A stretch of DNA of 64,000 nt from Pseudomonas viridiflava (GTDB lineage Bacteria > Pseudomonadota > Gammaproteobacteria > Pseudomonadales > Pseudomonadaceae), in contig NZ_UPSE01000453.1 in NCBI RefSeq assembly GCF_900573885.1, positions 124,001 through 188,000 of the forward strand, in the 5' to 3' direction. The notes under the pieces were generated by a model that saw only the letters and a program-made list of their open reading frames with translations, did no database searches and was not told the origin of the DNA. Made by a program: the position numbers and the translations under genes. Positions 35,523 through 43,596 of the stretch are shown here, one piece after another (position 1 is the first letter of the stretch; each line of letters opens with the position of its first letter).

Positions 35523-36269
35523 ATGATTGACCTGCACTCACATTTATTACCTGGAATCGATGACGGTGCCGAAACCATGGCTCAGGCGCTGGAGATGGCC
35601 GCGCACGCGGTCGCCTGCGGCACCACGCATATGGTCTGCACGCCGCACCTGCACCCTGGCCGTTATCACAACACCAAGGCGAGCATTCGCGTGGCCGTGG
35701 CGCAGTTTGCCCAGGCGCTGGCCAAGGCGGGCATCGCACTGCAAGTGAGTGCAGCCGCTGAAGCACGCTTCGATTCGGACCTATTGCCCCTGGCCATGGC
35801 CGGTCAACTGCCCTTCCTGGGTGAATGGAACGGTCGCAAGGTGCTGTTGCTGGAATTCCCCCACAGCGAGATTCCACGCCAGGCTGAAAAGCTCACCGGC
35901 TGGATGCTGAAGAACAACATTCAACCGCTGATTGCCCACCCCGAACGCAACAAGGAATTAATGGGCACTGGTAATCACAAACGTATCGAACCCTTTCTGG
36001 CTCAAGGCTGTCTGTTGCAGGTCACCGCTGGGGCAGTTGCCGGTTACTTCGGAAATCCGGCTCAGGAACTGGCCGAACGTTTCCTTCTGGAAGGCCAGGT
36101 CACCGTACTCGCCAGCGATGCGCACAACATGAAACACCGTCCGCCAGACCTGCGTCCCGGCCTTGAACACGCCGCTGAATTGATCGGCGAGTCAGCCGCA
36201 CGCCTGTTGGTAGAAGACAACCCGTGGCGTATTGCCCGAAGCCATTTTGCCGCCGCGAGTGCCGCATGA
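35523..36269 (+). CDS. PHP-type protein-tyrosine phosphatase (CpsB/YwqE family)
   Basis: 248 residues. It is a metal-dependent phosphatase of the polymerase-histidinol phosphatase fold, with metal ligands visible in MIDLHSHLLPGIDDGAE (HxH), TPHLHPG, IAHPERN and ASDAHNMKHRPPDLRPG. In this family it dephosphorylates the tyrosine-rich tail of the BY-kinase, resetting the cycle. Many proteobacterial EPS loci use a low-molecular-weight phosphatase (Wzb) instead; here the PHP type takes that place. AGGCAAC lies before the ATG. The stop overlaps the next gene (ATGA). Confidence 0.91.
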   Translation: MIDLHSHLLPGIDDGAETMAQALEMAAHAVACGTTHMVCTPHLHPGRYHNTKASIRVAVAQFAQALAKAGIALQVSAAAEARFDSDLLPLAMAGQLPFLGEWNGRKVLLLEFPHSEIPRQAEKLTGWMLKNNIQPLIAHPERNKELMGTGNHKRIEPFLAQGCLLQVTAGAVAGYFGNPAQELAERFLLEGQVTVLASDAHNMKHRPPDLRPGLEHAAELIGESAARLLVEDNPWRIARSHFAAASAA

Positions 36270-37033
36270 CCGATACACCGCTACCCCAACAGCCGCCGCG
36301 CACCGAACGCCGTGCCAGCCGCCAGCCGCCCAAGCCACAGTCGCCGCTGTATCGCGCGCTGACCGGCGTGGGCCTGGTGGCATCGCTCGCAGCGCTGGTG
36401 CCGGCAACCCAGATGGCCGTGGCCGGGCTGGCCAGCTACCGCACCGAAACCACCCTGCAACGCTGGCAAGCCAGCGCGCAGGTGCCAGCTGAAGCCAAGT
36501 GGCAGCAAGCCCTGCGCGCCGCTCAACTGGCCAATGCCTGGTACCCGGTGGCAAGCGGCACGTACCTCGAACAACTGGGCCAGGTGTACAGCTGGCGCGC
36601 CTTCGATCAACCCGTTGGCGCCGACAGCGCTCGCGACTCCCGCCTGTTGGCGGCTGCAGCCTATCGCCAGTCGGCGCAGGCGCGGCCGACCTGGCCGACC
36701 ACCTGGGTGCACCTGGCCCAGAGCAAATACGCCCTGAGCGAAATCGACAACGAATTCGCCCAGGCACTCAAGCAAGCAAACGAGTGGGGCCCGTCTCGGC
36801 CCGATGTCCAGTTGGAACTTGCAAGCACCGGCCTACGCGCGTGGCCTGTGCTGAATCACCAACAACGCGTCGACGCTGTCACTTCTGCACGCCAAGCCAT
36901 GGATAGCACGAAACAAGCTGCGAACTCCCTGTTCGCCATCGCCCAGGCCAACGGCCTGGAACAGACGCTCTGCACGAGCGTCGGCGAGAGCGACGGGGCC
37001 CGAAACTACTGCACGCGTGGAGGTAACCGATAA
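36266..37033 (+). CDS. Membrane-anchored protein of the EPS locus, unknown function
   Basis: 255 residues. The N-terminus is cytoplasmic, basic and proline-rich, then one membrane segment (about 32-55, ALTGVGLVASLAALVPATQM) leads into a mostly helical periplasmic part. That part has repeated alanine-rich helices (WQQALRAAQLANAWYPVAS, AAAYRQSAQARPTWPTTWVH), reminiscent of TPR-like scaffolds. A resemblance to VpsP-like proteins of other EPS loci is possible but not certain. The start overlaps the phosphatase stop and the stop abuts the next ATG, so it is firmly in the operon. It may help assemble the synthesis complex. Confidence 0.6.
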   Translation: MTDTPLPQQPPRTERRASRQPPKPQSPLYRALTGVGLVASLAALVPATQMAVAGLASYRTETTLQRWQASAQVPAEAKWQQALRAAQLANAWYPVASGTYLEQLGQVYSWRAFDQPVGADSARDSRLLAAAAYRQSAQARPTWPTTWVHLAQSKYALSEIDNEFAQALKQANEWGPSRPDVQLELASTGLRAWPVLNHQQRVDAVTSARQAMDSTKQAANSLFAIAQANGLEQTLCTSVGESDGARNYCTRGGNR

Positions 37034-38428
37034 ATGACTTCCCAACACAGCAACCTCATGGCTAACCGCCGTGGCCTCACCTTCTGGGGCCAATGGGCTA
37101 CTGCCATGTTTCTTGCCAACCTGGTACTCACCGCTCTGGTGGTGATGAAATTCGGCTCTATACCGAGCGAATACCGGGTTCTCGGCATTCTCACCATTCT
37201 CGGCTCGGTGCCCTGCTATGCCGCTTTGCAGGTCTACCACAAGCGCCATCGCCTGCTGTCGGGCATGGGCCGTTTGCTGGCTGGCTGGTGCCTGCTGCTG
37301 GGCGCGTTGATGACAATCGCGTTTGCCACCCAGACCACCGGCGTGTACTCGCGTGAAGTGGTATTCAGCTGGGCGATTCTTGGCTTCACTGTCCAGGTGC
37401 TCAGCTACATCCCACTGCGCATGATCACCCGCCTGCACTCGCGCAAGCTGCGCAAGGATCGCCGTTCGGTCATCGTCGGCACCGGCACGCTGGCCAAAGA
37501 CCTCGCGGAAAAACTCAGCCACCCGAGCCGCGTGCCCTTGATCGGCATGATCTCGACCGAAAAAACCAAGGCTGATGACAACTGCGTATTGCCGATTCTG
37601 GGCAGCCTCAACGAGCTGCGTGATGTGATCGAGCGCGAGAACATTCGCCGCGTTTACATCGCCGTGCCGCTGGGCGAAGTGCAGCACATTGAAAACATCT
37701 ACATCGACCTGCTCGACATGAGCGTGGACGTGGTGTGGATTCCAGACTTCGGCTCGATGCTGTTGCTCAACCAGTCGATCTCCGAAATCGAACACATGCC
37801 GGCCATCTACCTCAACGAAAGCCCGATCAGCTCGCACCCGGCAGCCCTGTTTGCCAAGGAAGCCATGGAGCGCACCCTGGCCGCCATCGCCCTGCTGCTG
37901 CTGAGCCCGGTCATGATCGCCATCGCCATTGCAGTACGTCGCTCCTCGCCGGGTCCGATCCTGTTCAAACAGGAACGCCACGGCTGGAACGGTGAAGTGA
38001 TCAAGGTCTGGAAATTCCGCTCGATGCGGGTTCATGCACCGGAGACCGTGGTTAAACAGGCCACCCGTGGCGACGACCGCATTACCCCGGTTGGCGCCTT
38101 TATCCGCCGCACCTCGCTGGACGAACTGCCACAGCTGTTCAACGTGGTGTTTGGTGAAATGGCACTGGTTGGCCCGCGTCCACACGCGGTGACCCACAAC
38201 ATCTACTACACCGACAAGATTCGCGCGTACATGGCCCGTCACCGCATCAAACCGGGCATCACCGGTCTGGCGCAGATCACCGGTCACCGTGGCGAAACCG
38301 AGACCATCGACAAGATGCAGCAGCGCGTTAACCAGGACCTCAACTACATCAACCAATGGTCGCTGTGGCTGGACGTGAAAATCCTGATCAAGACCCCGTT
38401 CACCCTGTTGTCGAAAAACATTTACTAA
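37034..38428 (+). CDS. Undecaprenyl-phosphate sugar phosphotransferase (WcaJ/WbaP family)
   Basis: Starts each repeat unit by moving a hexose-1-phosphate, probably glucose or galactose, from UDP-sugar to undecaprenyl phosphate. 464 residues. There are four to five N-terminal membrane segments, a CoA-binding-like middle domain (SVIVGTGTLAKDLAEKL) and a C-terminal sugar transferase domain from about 275: a membrane hairpin (LAAIALLLLSPVMIAIAIAV), then SSPGPILFKQERHGWNG, KFRSMRVH, RRTSLDELPQLFNVV and the DxxGRxxR-like end RHRIKPGITGLAQITGHRGET. Followed by a strong terminator. Confidence 0.93.
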   Translation: MTSQHSNLMANRRGLTFWGQWATAMFLANLVLTALVVMKFGSIPSEYRVLGILTILGSVPCYAALQVYHKRHRLLSGMGRLLAGWCLLLGALMTIAFATQTTGVYSREVVFSWAILGFTVQVLSYIPLRMITRLHSRKLRKDRRSVIVGTGTLAKDLAEKLSHPSRVPLIGMISTEKTKADDNCVLPILGSLNELRDVIERENIRRVYIAVPLGEVQHIENIYIDLLDMSVDVVWIPDFGSMLLLNQSISEIEHMPAIYLNESPISSHPAALFAKEAMERTLAAIALLLLSPVMIAIAIAVRRSSPGPILFKQERHGWNGEVIKVWKFRSMRVHAPETVVKQATRGDDRITPVGAFIRRTSLDELPQLFNVVFGEMALVGPRPHAVTHNIYYTDKIRAYMARHRIKPGITGLAQITGHRGETETIDKMQQRVNQDLNYINQWSLWLDVKILIKTPFTLLSKNIY

Positions 38429-38435
38429 GCCAATC

Positions 38436-38463
38436 AGCCCCGTGCTCGCCACGGGGCTTTTTT
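38436..38463 (+). terminator. Intrinsic terminator inside the EPS locus
   Basis: AGCCCCGT (38436-38443), loop GCTCGCC, ACGGGGCT (38451-38458) and a run of six T (38458-38463): a textbook Rho-independent terminator on the plus strand. It lies 8 nt after the initiating transferase and 61 nt before the Wzy-like gene, both on the same strand, so downstream genes need antitermination, read-through or another promoter. Confidence 0.92.
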
Positions 38464-38524
38464 GGGCCGCTGCACTTTTTATTCGTCACCCTTTCACTCC
38501 ACTGTCAGAGCACCGATCCGAACC

Positions 38525-39988
38525 ATGGAAGCCATTCCAATCGCCTTATTCTGGGGTTTCGTACTCCTCAGCCTGTTCGGCAAGCCCCATGCTCTGCTGT
38601 ACCTTTTTTTCGGCTCGTTCTCGTTCGGCGCTTTTGCCGTAATTCCATCAACGCTTACCGGCGGCCTGACGCTGACGCCAACGCCTATCGTGGTGTTGCT
38701 GATCGTCGCGCGCACGTTGTGCAGCCGCCCCGGTATCGAGTTTTTCGTCAGCGCCGCGCTGACACCGAAACGCCTGTTGCTGCTTTTCCTGTACTGGATC
38801 GTGGCCCTGTTCGTCACCGTGTTCATGCCGCGTCTGTTCATGAACGAGGTCACCATCATTCCAGTGCGACTGGAGCTGTCGACCTTTGGTGAACCGCTGC
38901 GCCCTTCCACGCAGAACTTTTCACAGATGGCCTACCTGACCATCTCGGTGTTCGCCGTATTTGCGTTTACCCGTTTGATGCGCGAAGCCACCATTCGCCA
39001 GCACGCGCTCAAGGCCATCTGCCTGGGCGGCGCGCTGGCCCTGTTCACCGGCCTGGTCGACTTCGCCAGCCAGTTCGTACCGCTCGAAGCGGTGTTGGCG
39101 CCGTTCCGCACGGCCACCTACGCGCTGATGACCGAAGTGGAAATTCTCGGTGGCAAGCGCGTGGTGGGCCTGATGCCCGAAGCCTCGGCATATGGCTTCC
39201 TGTGCATTACCTTCCTGGGTCTGATCTATTTCTTCCGCCACGGTATTCGTGACCGCTGGCTGCGTGAGACCGGCGCGCCGATGTTGATCATCGGCCTGAT
39301 CGGCATGATCTGGTTGTCCACGTCCTCGGCGGCGTACGTCGGTCTGGTGGTGTTCTTCCTCGCCGCTGCGCTGGAATGGACGGTGCGCAAAAGCTCGCGC
39401 AATCCCGGCAAAGGCCTGGGCGTGGAATTCTGGACGGTGTGGAGCGCCATCATTCTGGTGGGCCTGGTGGTGCTGTTCGCCCCTGCCCTGCTCGACCCGA
39501 TCGTGGAAAAGGTCAACGAGATGGTCGTGAACAAATCCAAGACCAGCTCGTATGAAGAACGCAGCATGTGGACCGCCGTCGGCTGGCAATCGCTCTGGGA
39601 TACCTGGGGCATCGGCGTGGGTATCGGCGCCACCCGCACCTCGAACTTCGCTGCGGCGGTATTCAGCAACAGCGGCCTGATTGGCGGTTTCCTGTACTTC
39701 GCCTTTGTGTGGCAGTCGATGCGCCGCAAGGTGCCGGCCGGCCCGGATGCGGCCAACAGCCAGTCGATTCTCAACGGTGTGCGTTATGCCTACATCCCGA
39801 CTTTTATCGTGAGTCTGCTGATCGGTACCACCCCGGACTTCAACAACTACAACGCGTTCTTGTATGCCACAGCCCTGGCGGTGGCACTCGGTGCCCGTAA
39901 ACAGTCCATGCCCACTCCGGCGTTTGGACAAGGACCCTGGCGCCCAATGACCGGCGCGCCTCAGGCGGGTGAGCTACCACGATGGTGA
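38525..39988 (+). CDS. Predicted EPS polymerase (Wzy / O-antigen-ligase-like)
   Basis: 487 residues, integral membrane with about 10-12 hydrophobic segments, for example LLLLFLYWIVALFVTVFMP and APMLIIGLIGMIWLSTSSAA. A large loop between late segments (about 325-370) is typical of Wzy and WaaL proteins. The segment WLSTSSAAYVGLVVFFLAA matches the S-R/S-A region of O-antigen-ligase-like families. Position next to Wzx supports a polymerase. The start was set at the ATG 38525, after the terminator; the longer frame runs back into it. It overlaps the flippase gene by 7 nt. Confidence 0.8.
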   Translation: MEAIPIALFWGFVLLSLFGKPHALLYLFFGSFSFGAFAVIPSTLTGGLTLTPTPIVVLLIVARTLCSRPGIEFFVSAALTPKRLLLLFLYWIVALFVTVFMPRLFMNEVTIIPVRLELSTFGEPLRPSTQNFSQMAYLTISVFAVFAFTRLMREATIRQHALKAICLGGALALFTGLVDFASQFVPLEAVLAPFRTATYALMTEVEILGGKRVVGLMPEASAYGFLCITFLGLIYFFRHGIRDRWLRETGAPMLIIGLIGMIWLSTSSAAYVGLVVFFLAAALEWTVRKSSRNPGKGLGVEFWTVWSAIILVGLVVLFAPALLDPIVEKVNEMVVNKSKTSSYEERSMWTAVGWQSLWDTWGIGVGIGATRTSNFAAAVFSNSGLIGGFLYFAFVWQSMRRKVPAGPDAANSQSILNGVRYAYIPTFIVSLLIGTTPDFNNYNAFLYATALAVALGARKQSMPTPAFGQGPWRPMTGAPQAGELPRW

Positions 39989-41247
39989 AATCCAAGGACG
40001 CGAGCGCTAACAAGTCCCGCGCTGACTTTTTCTTTGTCTATCTGGCTTACACCCTGCGTTACCTGTACTTGCTGTTGCTGATTCCGTTCTACGGCCGCGT
40101 GCTGGGCGTTGAAGGCTATGGCGTGGTGCTGGCAGCCATGTCGCTGATGACCATTGCCTGGCGCTTTGTCGAATGGGGTTTTGCCACCATCGGCATGCGC
40201 GAAATGGCCACGGCCACGCCCGACCGCTTTGGCGTGTTGATGGGCCATCACCTCAGCGCCCGCTTGCTGCTCACGGTCGCTGCGATTCTGGGCGGCGCCG
40301 CCGCGATCATGCTTTCGCCGGTACTGGCAGCACATCCGATTGCGGGTGCAGCGGCCGTCACCCTGGGCATCGTTTCGGCGTTCAACCTGGGTTGGTATTT
40401 CGTCGGCAGCCATCGCCCCCGGGCGGCGGTGAAGCTGGAAGTGCTGGGTTTTGCGGTGAGTCTGGTACTGATTTTTGCCTTGGTGCGCGACGAAGACGAC
40501 AGCGGTCTGGTGCTGCTCTCGCTGCTCTGCTCCGGGGTTGTGGCCTCGGGCTTCGCGTACTGGCAAGTGCGCAAGGAAATGACCGGCGCCACCCTGGACA
40601 TCAAGCAAGGCGTGCAACTGATTCGCCAGTCGAGCACCGTGTTCTTGTACACGGGCACCTCGGCGCTGCTGGTGGCTTCGTCCACTTACTTGCTGAGTAT
40701 TTTGTCCACCTCTGCCGAGGTCGGCTCGTTCGGCGCGGCGGAGCGATTGATTGCAGTGGGTTTGAGCGTGATGGGTCCGGCCGGGCAGATCTTCGTACCC
40801 AAGATCACGGCCTTGTTCGTCAAGGACGTCGACGGCGCCCACGCCCTGATCCGCAAAGCGTTTCTGCTGATTTTCGGCATCGGCGTTGCGGGCTTGTTGT
40901 GCAGCGTGGTGTTGGGTCCGTGGGTGGTGCCGATCATTTTCGGCCCGGGTTTTGAAAACAGCGTGCCGTTGCTGCAACTGATGGCGGTGCTCTTCCCCAT
41001 CAGTGGCTGCAACCTGGTACTCGCCAGCTATGTGCTGATCCCGCAGCACAAGGAAAGCGTGTTGGCAAAAGTGGTGCTGGCCGGTGCAGCGATCAGCCTG
41101 TTGATCGCCGTGCCGCTCGGTATGCATTTTGGGGGGATGGGCATGGCTGTGGCCCGTCTCGTGGGTGAGTCGATTGTGCTAATCAGCCTGACTTACTACT
41201 GCTGGAAAATGGGCATTCTGGCTCGTATCTTCAACGTTAAAAAATGA
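39982..41247 (+). CDS. Wzx-type lipid-linked oligosaccharide flippase
   Basis: 421 residues, 12-14 hydrophobic segments, MOP/PST superfamily. The N-terminal RADFFFVYLAYTLRYLYLLLLIPFYGRVLGVEGYG is a typical start for polysaccharide biosynthesis flippases, and later helices such as STVFLYTGTSALLVASSTYLLS fit. It would turn the undecaprenyl-linked repeat unit to the periplasmic face for polymerisation by the neighbouring Wzy-like protein. Its stop overlaps the next start (ATGA). Confidence 0.88.
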   Translation: MVKSKDASANKSRADFFFVYLAYTLRYLYLLLLIPFYGRVLGVEGYGVVLAAMSLMTIAWRFVEWGFATIGMREMATATPDRFGVLMGHHLSARLLLTVAAILGGAAAIMLSPVLAAHPIAGAAAVTLGIVSAFNLGWYFVGSHRPRAAVKLEVLGFAVSLVLIFALVRDEDDSGLVLLSLLCSGVVASGFAYWQVRKEMTGATLDIKQGVQLIRQSSTVFLYTGTSALLVASSTYLLSILSTSAEVGSFGAAERLIAVGLSVMGPAGQIFVPKITALFVKDVDGAHALIRKAFLLIFGIGVAGLLCSVVLGPWVVPIIFGPGFENSVPLLQLMAVLFPISGCNLVLASYVLIPQHKESVLAKVVLAGAAISLLIAVPLGMHFGGMGMAVARLVGESIVLISLTYYCWKMGILARIFNVKK

Positions 41248-42182
41248 TGGATTTTCCAATGAAGGCATTCGTCGTAATCGCCACGAAAGGGCGCGCCAAA
41301 GAGACTTACGTTCTGCTCGACTACCTCGAGCGTCAGACCGAAAAACCAGCGCATGTGGTGTTAGTGGGCAGTGAAGCTAAAGACGTTGAAGGATTGGAAG
41401 CACATCCCCTTGTTACCAGCGGCCAGGGCAGCATTCTGCTGTCGCGCGCAGGCCTGACCATTCAACGCAACGCCGGCCTCGATGCGCTTGTGCCGATGGT
41501 GGCAGAGCTGCCGGGAAGCGAATGGTTCGTCACCTTCTATGACGACGATTTCCGTCCGGCACCGAACTGGCTGGAAAGCGCCGGCAAAGCCATGCAGCTT
41601 GACCGGCAGATCATGGGCGTCACCGGCAACGTACTGGCCGACGGCGTGAACAGCGAATTCGGCGTATCCGAAGCCGATGCGGCGGCCTATATCAGCGGCC
41701 AGAAGCCGGCTGAAAATCACTGGTCGAGTTCCTCGAAACAGAAAGACCTGAGCGGCCTGTACGGTTGCAACATGGCCTACCTCGGCACCGTGGCCACCAC
41801 CCTGCGCTTCGATGAAAACCTGCCCATGTATGGCTGGCAGGAAGACTTCGACTATTCCAGCCGCACGCGCCAATACGGCCGCGTGGTGTTGGAGCCAAGC
41901 TGCCGCGGTGTGCACCTGGGCGTGAGCTCGGGCCGTACCAGTGGTGTGCGTTTTGGTTACTCGCAAATCGCCAACCCGATTTTCCTCGCTCGCAAGGGCA
42001 CCATGACCTGGCGTACAGCCGCCAAGCTCATGTCCAAGAACCTCCTCGCAAATATTGCGAAAACCCTGTTCATGGTTCGCATAAAAGACTTCCCGGGGCG
42101 TCTACGCGGGAACTTTCGAGCCTTCAGCGATCTGATCAGCGGCAAGCTCAATCCTCTGCACGTTCTGGACTTAAAGCAGTAA
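41244..42182 (+). CDS. Glycosyltransferase family 2
   Basis: 312 residues, GT-A fold. The nucleotide-sugar binding start is KAFVVIATKGRAKETYVLLDYL and the metal site is FVTFYDDDFRPAPNWLE (DDD). The GYGWQEDFDYSSRTRQYG-like region (MYGWQEDFDYSSRTRQYGRV) carries the probable catalytic acid. It probably adds one sugar of the repeat unit on the cytoplasmic face. The first start (ATG 41244) overlaps the flippase stop; in-frame ATGs at 41247 and 41259 are alternatives. Donor sugar not determinable. Confidence 0.87.
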   Translation: MMDFPMKAFVVIATKGRAKETYVLLDYLERQTEKPAHVVLVGSEAKDVEGLEAHPLVTSGQGSILLSRAGLTIQRNAGLDALVPMVAELPGSEWFVTFYDDDFRPAPNWLESAGKAMQLDRQIMGVTGNVLADGVNSEFGVSEADAAAYISGQKPAENHWSSSSKQKDLSGLYGCNMAYLGTVATTLRFDENLPMYGWQEDFDYSSRTRQYGRVVLEPSCRGVHLGVSSGRTSGVRFGYSQIANPIFLARKGTMTWRTAAKLMSKNLLANIAKTLFMVRIKDFPGRLRGNFRAFSDLISGKLNPLHVLDLKQ

Positions 42183-42219
42183 CCAGCGCGCGCGTATAAC
42201 TACAAAAAAATCACGCGTT

Positions 42220-42250
42220 AGCCCGTTGCGTTTTCACGCGCATCGGGGCT
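42220..42250 (+). other. Weak terminator-like hairpin in the 200-nt gap after the GT2 gene
   Basis: AGCCC (42220-42224) and GGGGCT (42245-42250) with an inner TTGCG/CGCGCA stem, followed by CTTTC. A second stem CCAGCCG/CGGCTGG (42333-42339, 42351-42357) lies just before the next ribosome site. The gap is the largest in the second half of the EPS locus and may hold a promoter or attenuator. Confidence 0.4.
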
Positions 42251-42382
42251 CTTTCGCGCTGCGTTTTGCCTGACGGTCTACGCAAGGCCTGCGCCACAAG
42301 CCCGGGTCTTATTTCAGTATCGGTAAGCAGTACCAGCCGCCATGTGATGTCGGCTGGTGTGTGGAAATACAAGGAGATTTAC

Positions 42383-43531
42383 ATGGCGACCGCAGCAGTG
42401 ACGTACCTGCCACAATCTGCGAGCAAAATAGGGATAGACGGGGATGCATTACGCAAGCCGCTATCCGGTGTCGGCCAATATGTGTTCAATCTCTGCAAAG
42501 AGCTCGATCGCCTGCTGCCCCACGCTTTGTTCTACGTGTACACCCGGCTCCCTGCCGACAAGGTGGCGGTGCCTTCGGACCGCTGGGTGGTGCGACAGGA
42601 AAGCCATCCGCTGGCGCGCAAACTGCCCTCGTTTCTGTGGCTGAAAACCCGCGGCGCGCAAATGGCCCGCCGCGACAACCTCGATGTGTTCTGGGCCGGG
42701 CGCACCATTCACCCGGGCAAGCATGTGGCGCGCCGTACGGTGGTAACCGTGCACGACCTCAACCACCGCCTGGTGCCCAAGACCATGGAGCTGGCGACGC
42801 GTCTGTCGCACATGCTCTGGTTCGACCGCGACGTGCGCAGCGCCGATGCGATTTTCACGAACTCCCAGGGCACCTCGGATCGTCTGTTGAAATGGGTGGG
42901 CCGAGCGGCTGACCTGGTGATTCATCCCGGCGTTCGGGCTGACTTCCACCCCATCAACGCGACCGACCGCGAACAAGCCCTGCCCGCCCTGCAAGCGCTG
43001 GGCATCGTTCCGCCTTACGTGCTGGCCGTTTCCACGCTGGAGCCGCGCAAGAACATCGGCATGCTGGTCGAGGCCTTCGTAACGCTCAAACAGCGCGGCG
43101 CACTGGCCGAACACAAGCTGGTACTGGTCGGCGCCAAGGGCTGGCAGAACAAAGAACTGGCGCAAAAGATCGAAGACCACAATGCACTGGGCATCGTGCT
43201 CCCGGGCTACGTGCCAGACGAGTTGATGCCCGCCGTGTTTGCCCTGGCCGATGTGTTGGTGATGCCGTCGCTGTACGAAGGGTTTGGCATGCCCGTTCTC
43301 GAAGCCCGCGCGGTCGGTACGCCGGTAATCGTCTCTGATATTCCCGAACTAAAAGAGGCGGCCGACGGTCAAGGCGAAGTGGTTAATCCAGTGCTCGGCG
43401 ACATCGAGAAAGCATTGCTGGAAATGCCGCACGTATCGGTGGAAGAACGGCAGAGCGCCAACGGTGAAATTTTCACGTGGGCCAACTCGGCGCAGCGGAT
43501 GAGTGACTTCCTTACGGAGAAGAAAAACTGA
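42383..43531 (+). CDS. Glycosyltransferase family 1/4
   Basis: 382 residues, GT-B fold. The N-terminal acceptor domain has IGIDGDALRKPLSGVGQYVFNLCKEL. The C-terminal donor domain has YVLAVSTLEPRKNIGMLVEAF, LVLVGAKGW and the E-x7-E signature in MPSLYEGFGMPVLEARAVGTPVI. The type often transfers mannose, but the donor is not certain. The start was set at the ATG 42383, 7 nt after AAGGAG; the open frame extends upstream to 42266 without a ribosome site. Confidence 0.9.
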   Translation: MATAAVTYLPQSASKIGIDGDALRKPLSGVGQYVFNLCKELDRLLPHALFYVYTRLPADKVAVPSDRWVVRQESHPLARKLPSFLWLKTRGAQMARRDNLDVFWAGRTIHPGKHVARRTVVTVHDLNHRLVPKTMELATRLSHMLWFDRDVRSADAIFTNSQGTSDRLLKWVGRAADLVIHPGVRADFHPINATDREQALPALQALGIVPPYVLAVSTLEPRKNIGMLVEAFVTLKQRGALAEHKLVLVGAKGWQNKELAQKIEDHNALGIVLPGYVPDELMPAVFALADVLVMPSLYEGFGMPVLEARAVGTPVIVSDIPELKEAADGQGEVVNPVLGDIEKALLEMPHVSVEERQSANGEIFTWANSAQRMSDFLTEKKN

Positions 43532-43596
43532 GCGACGCATACGCGTTAACCCTTTTTTATCAAGCCTCCAGTCACCTCCCCTTTTCAGAGCGATAA

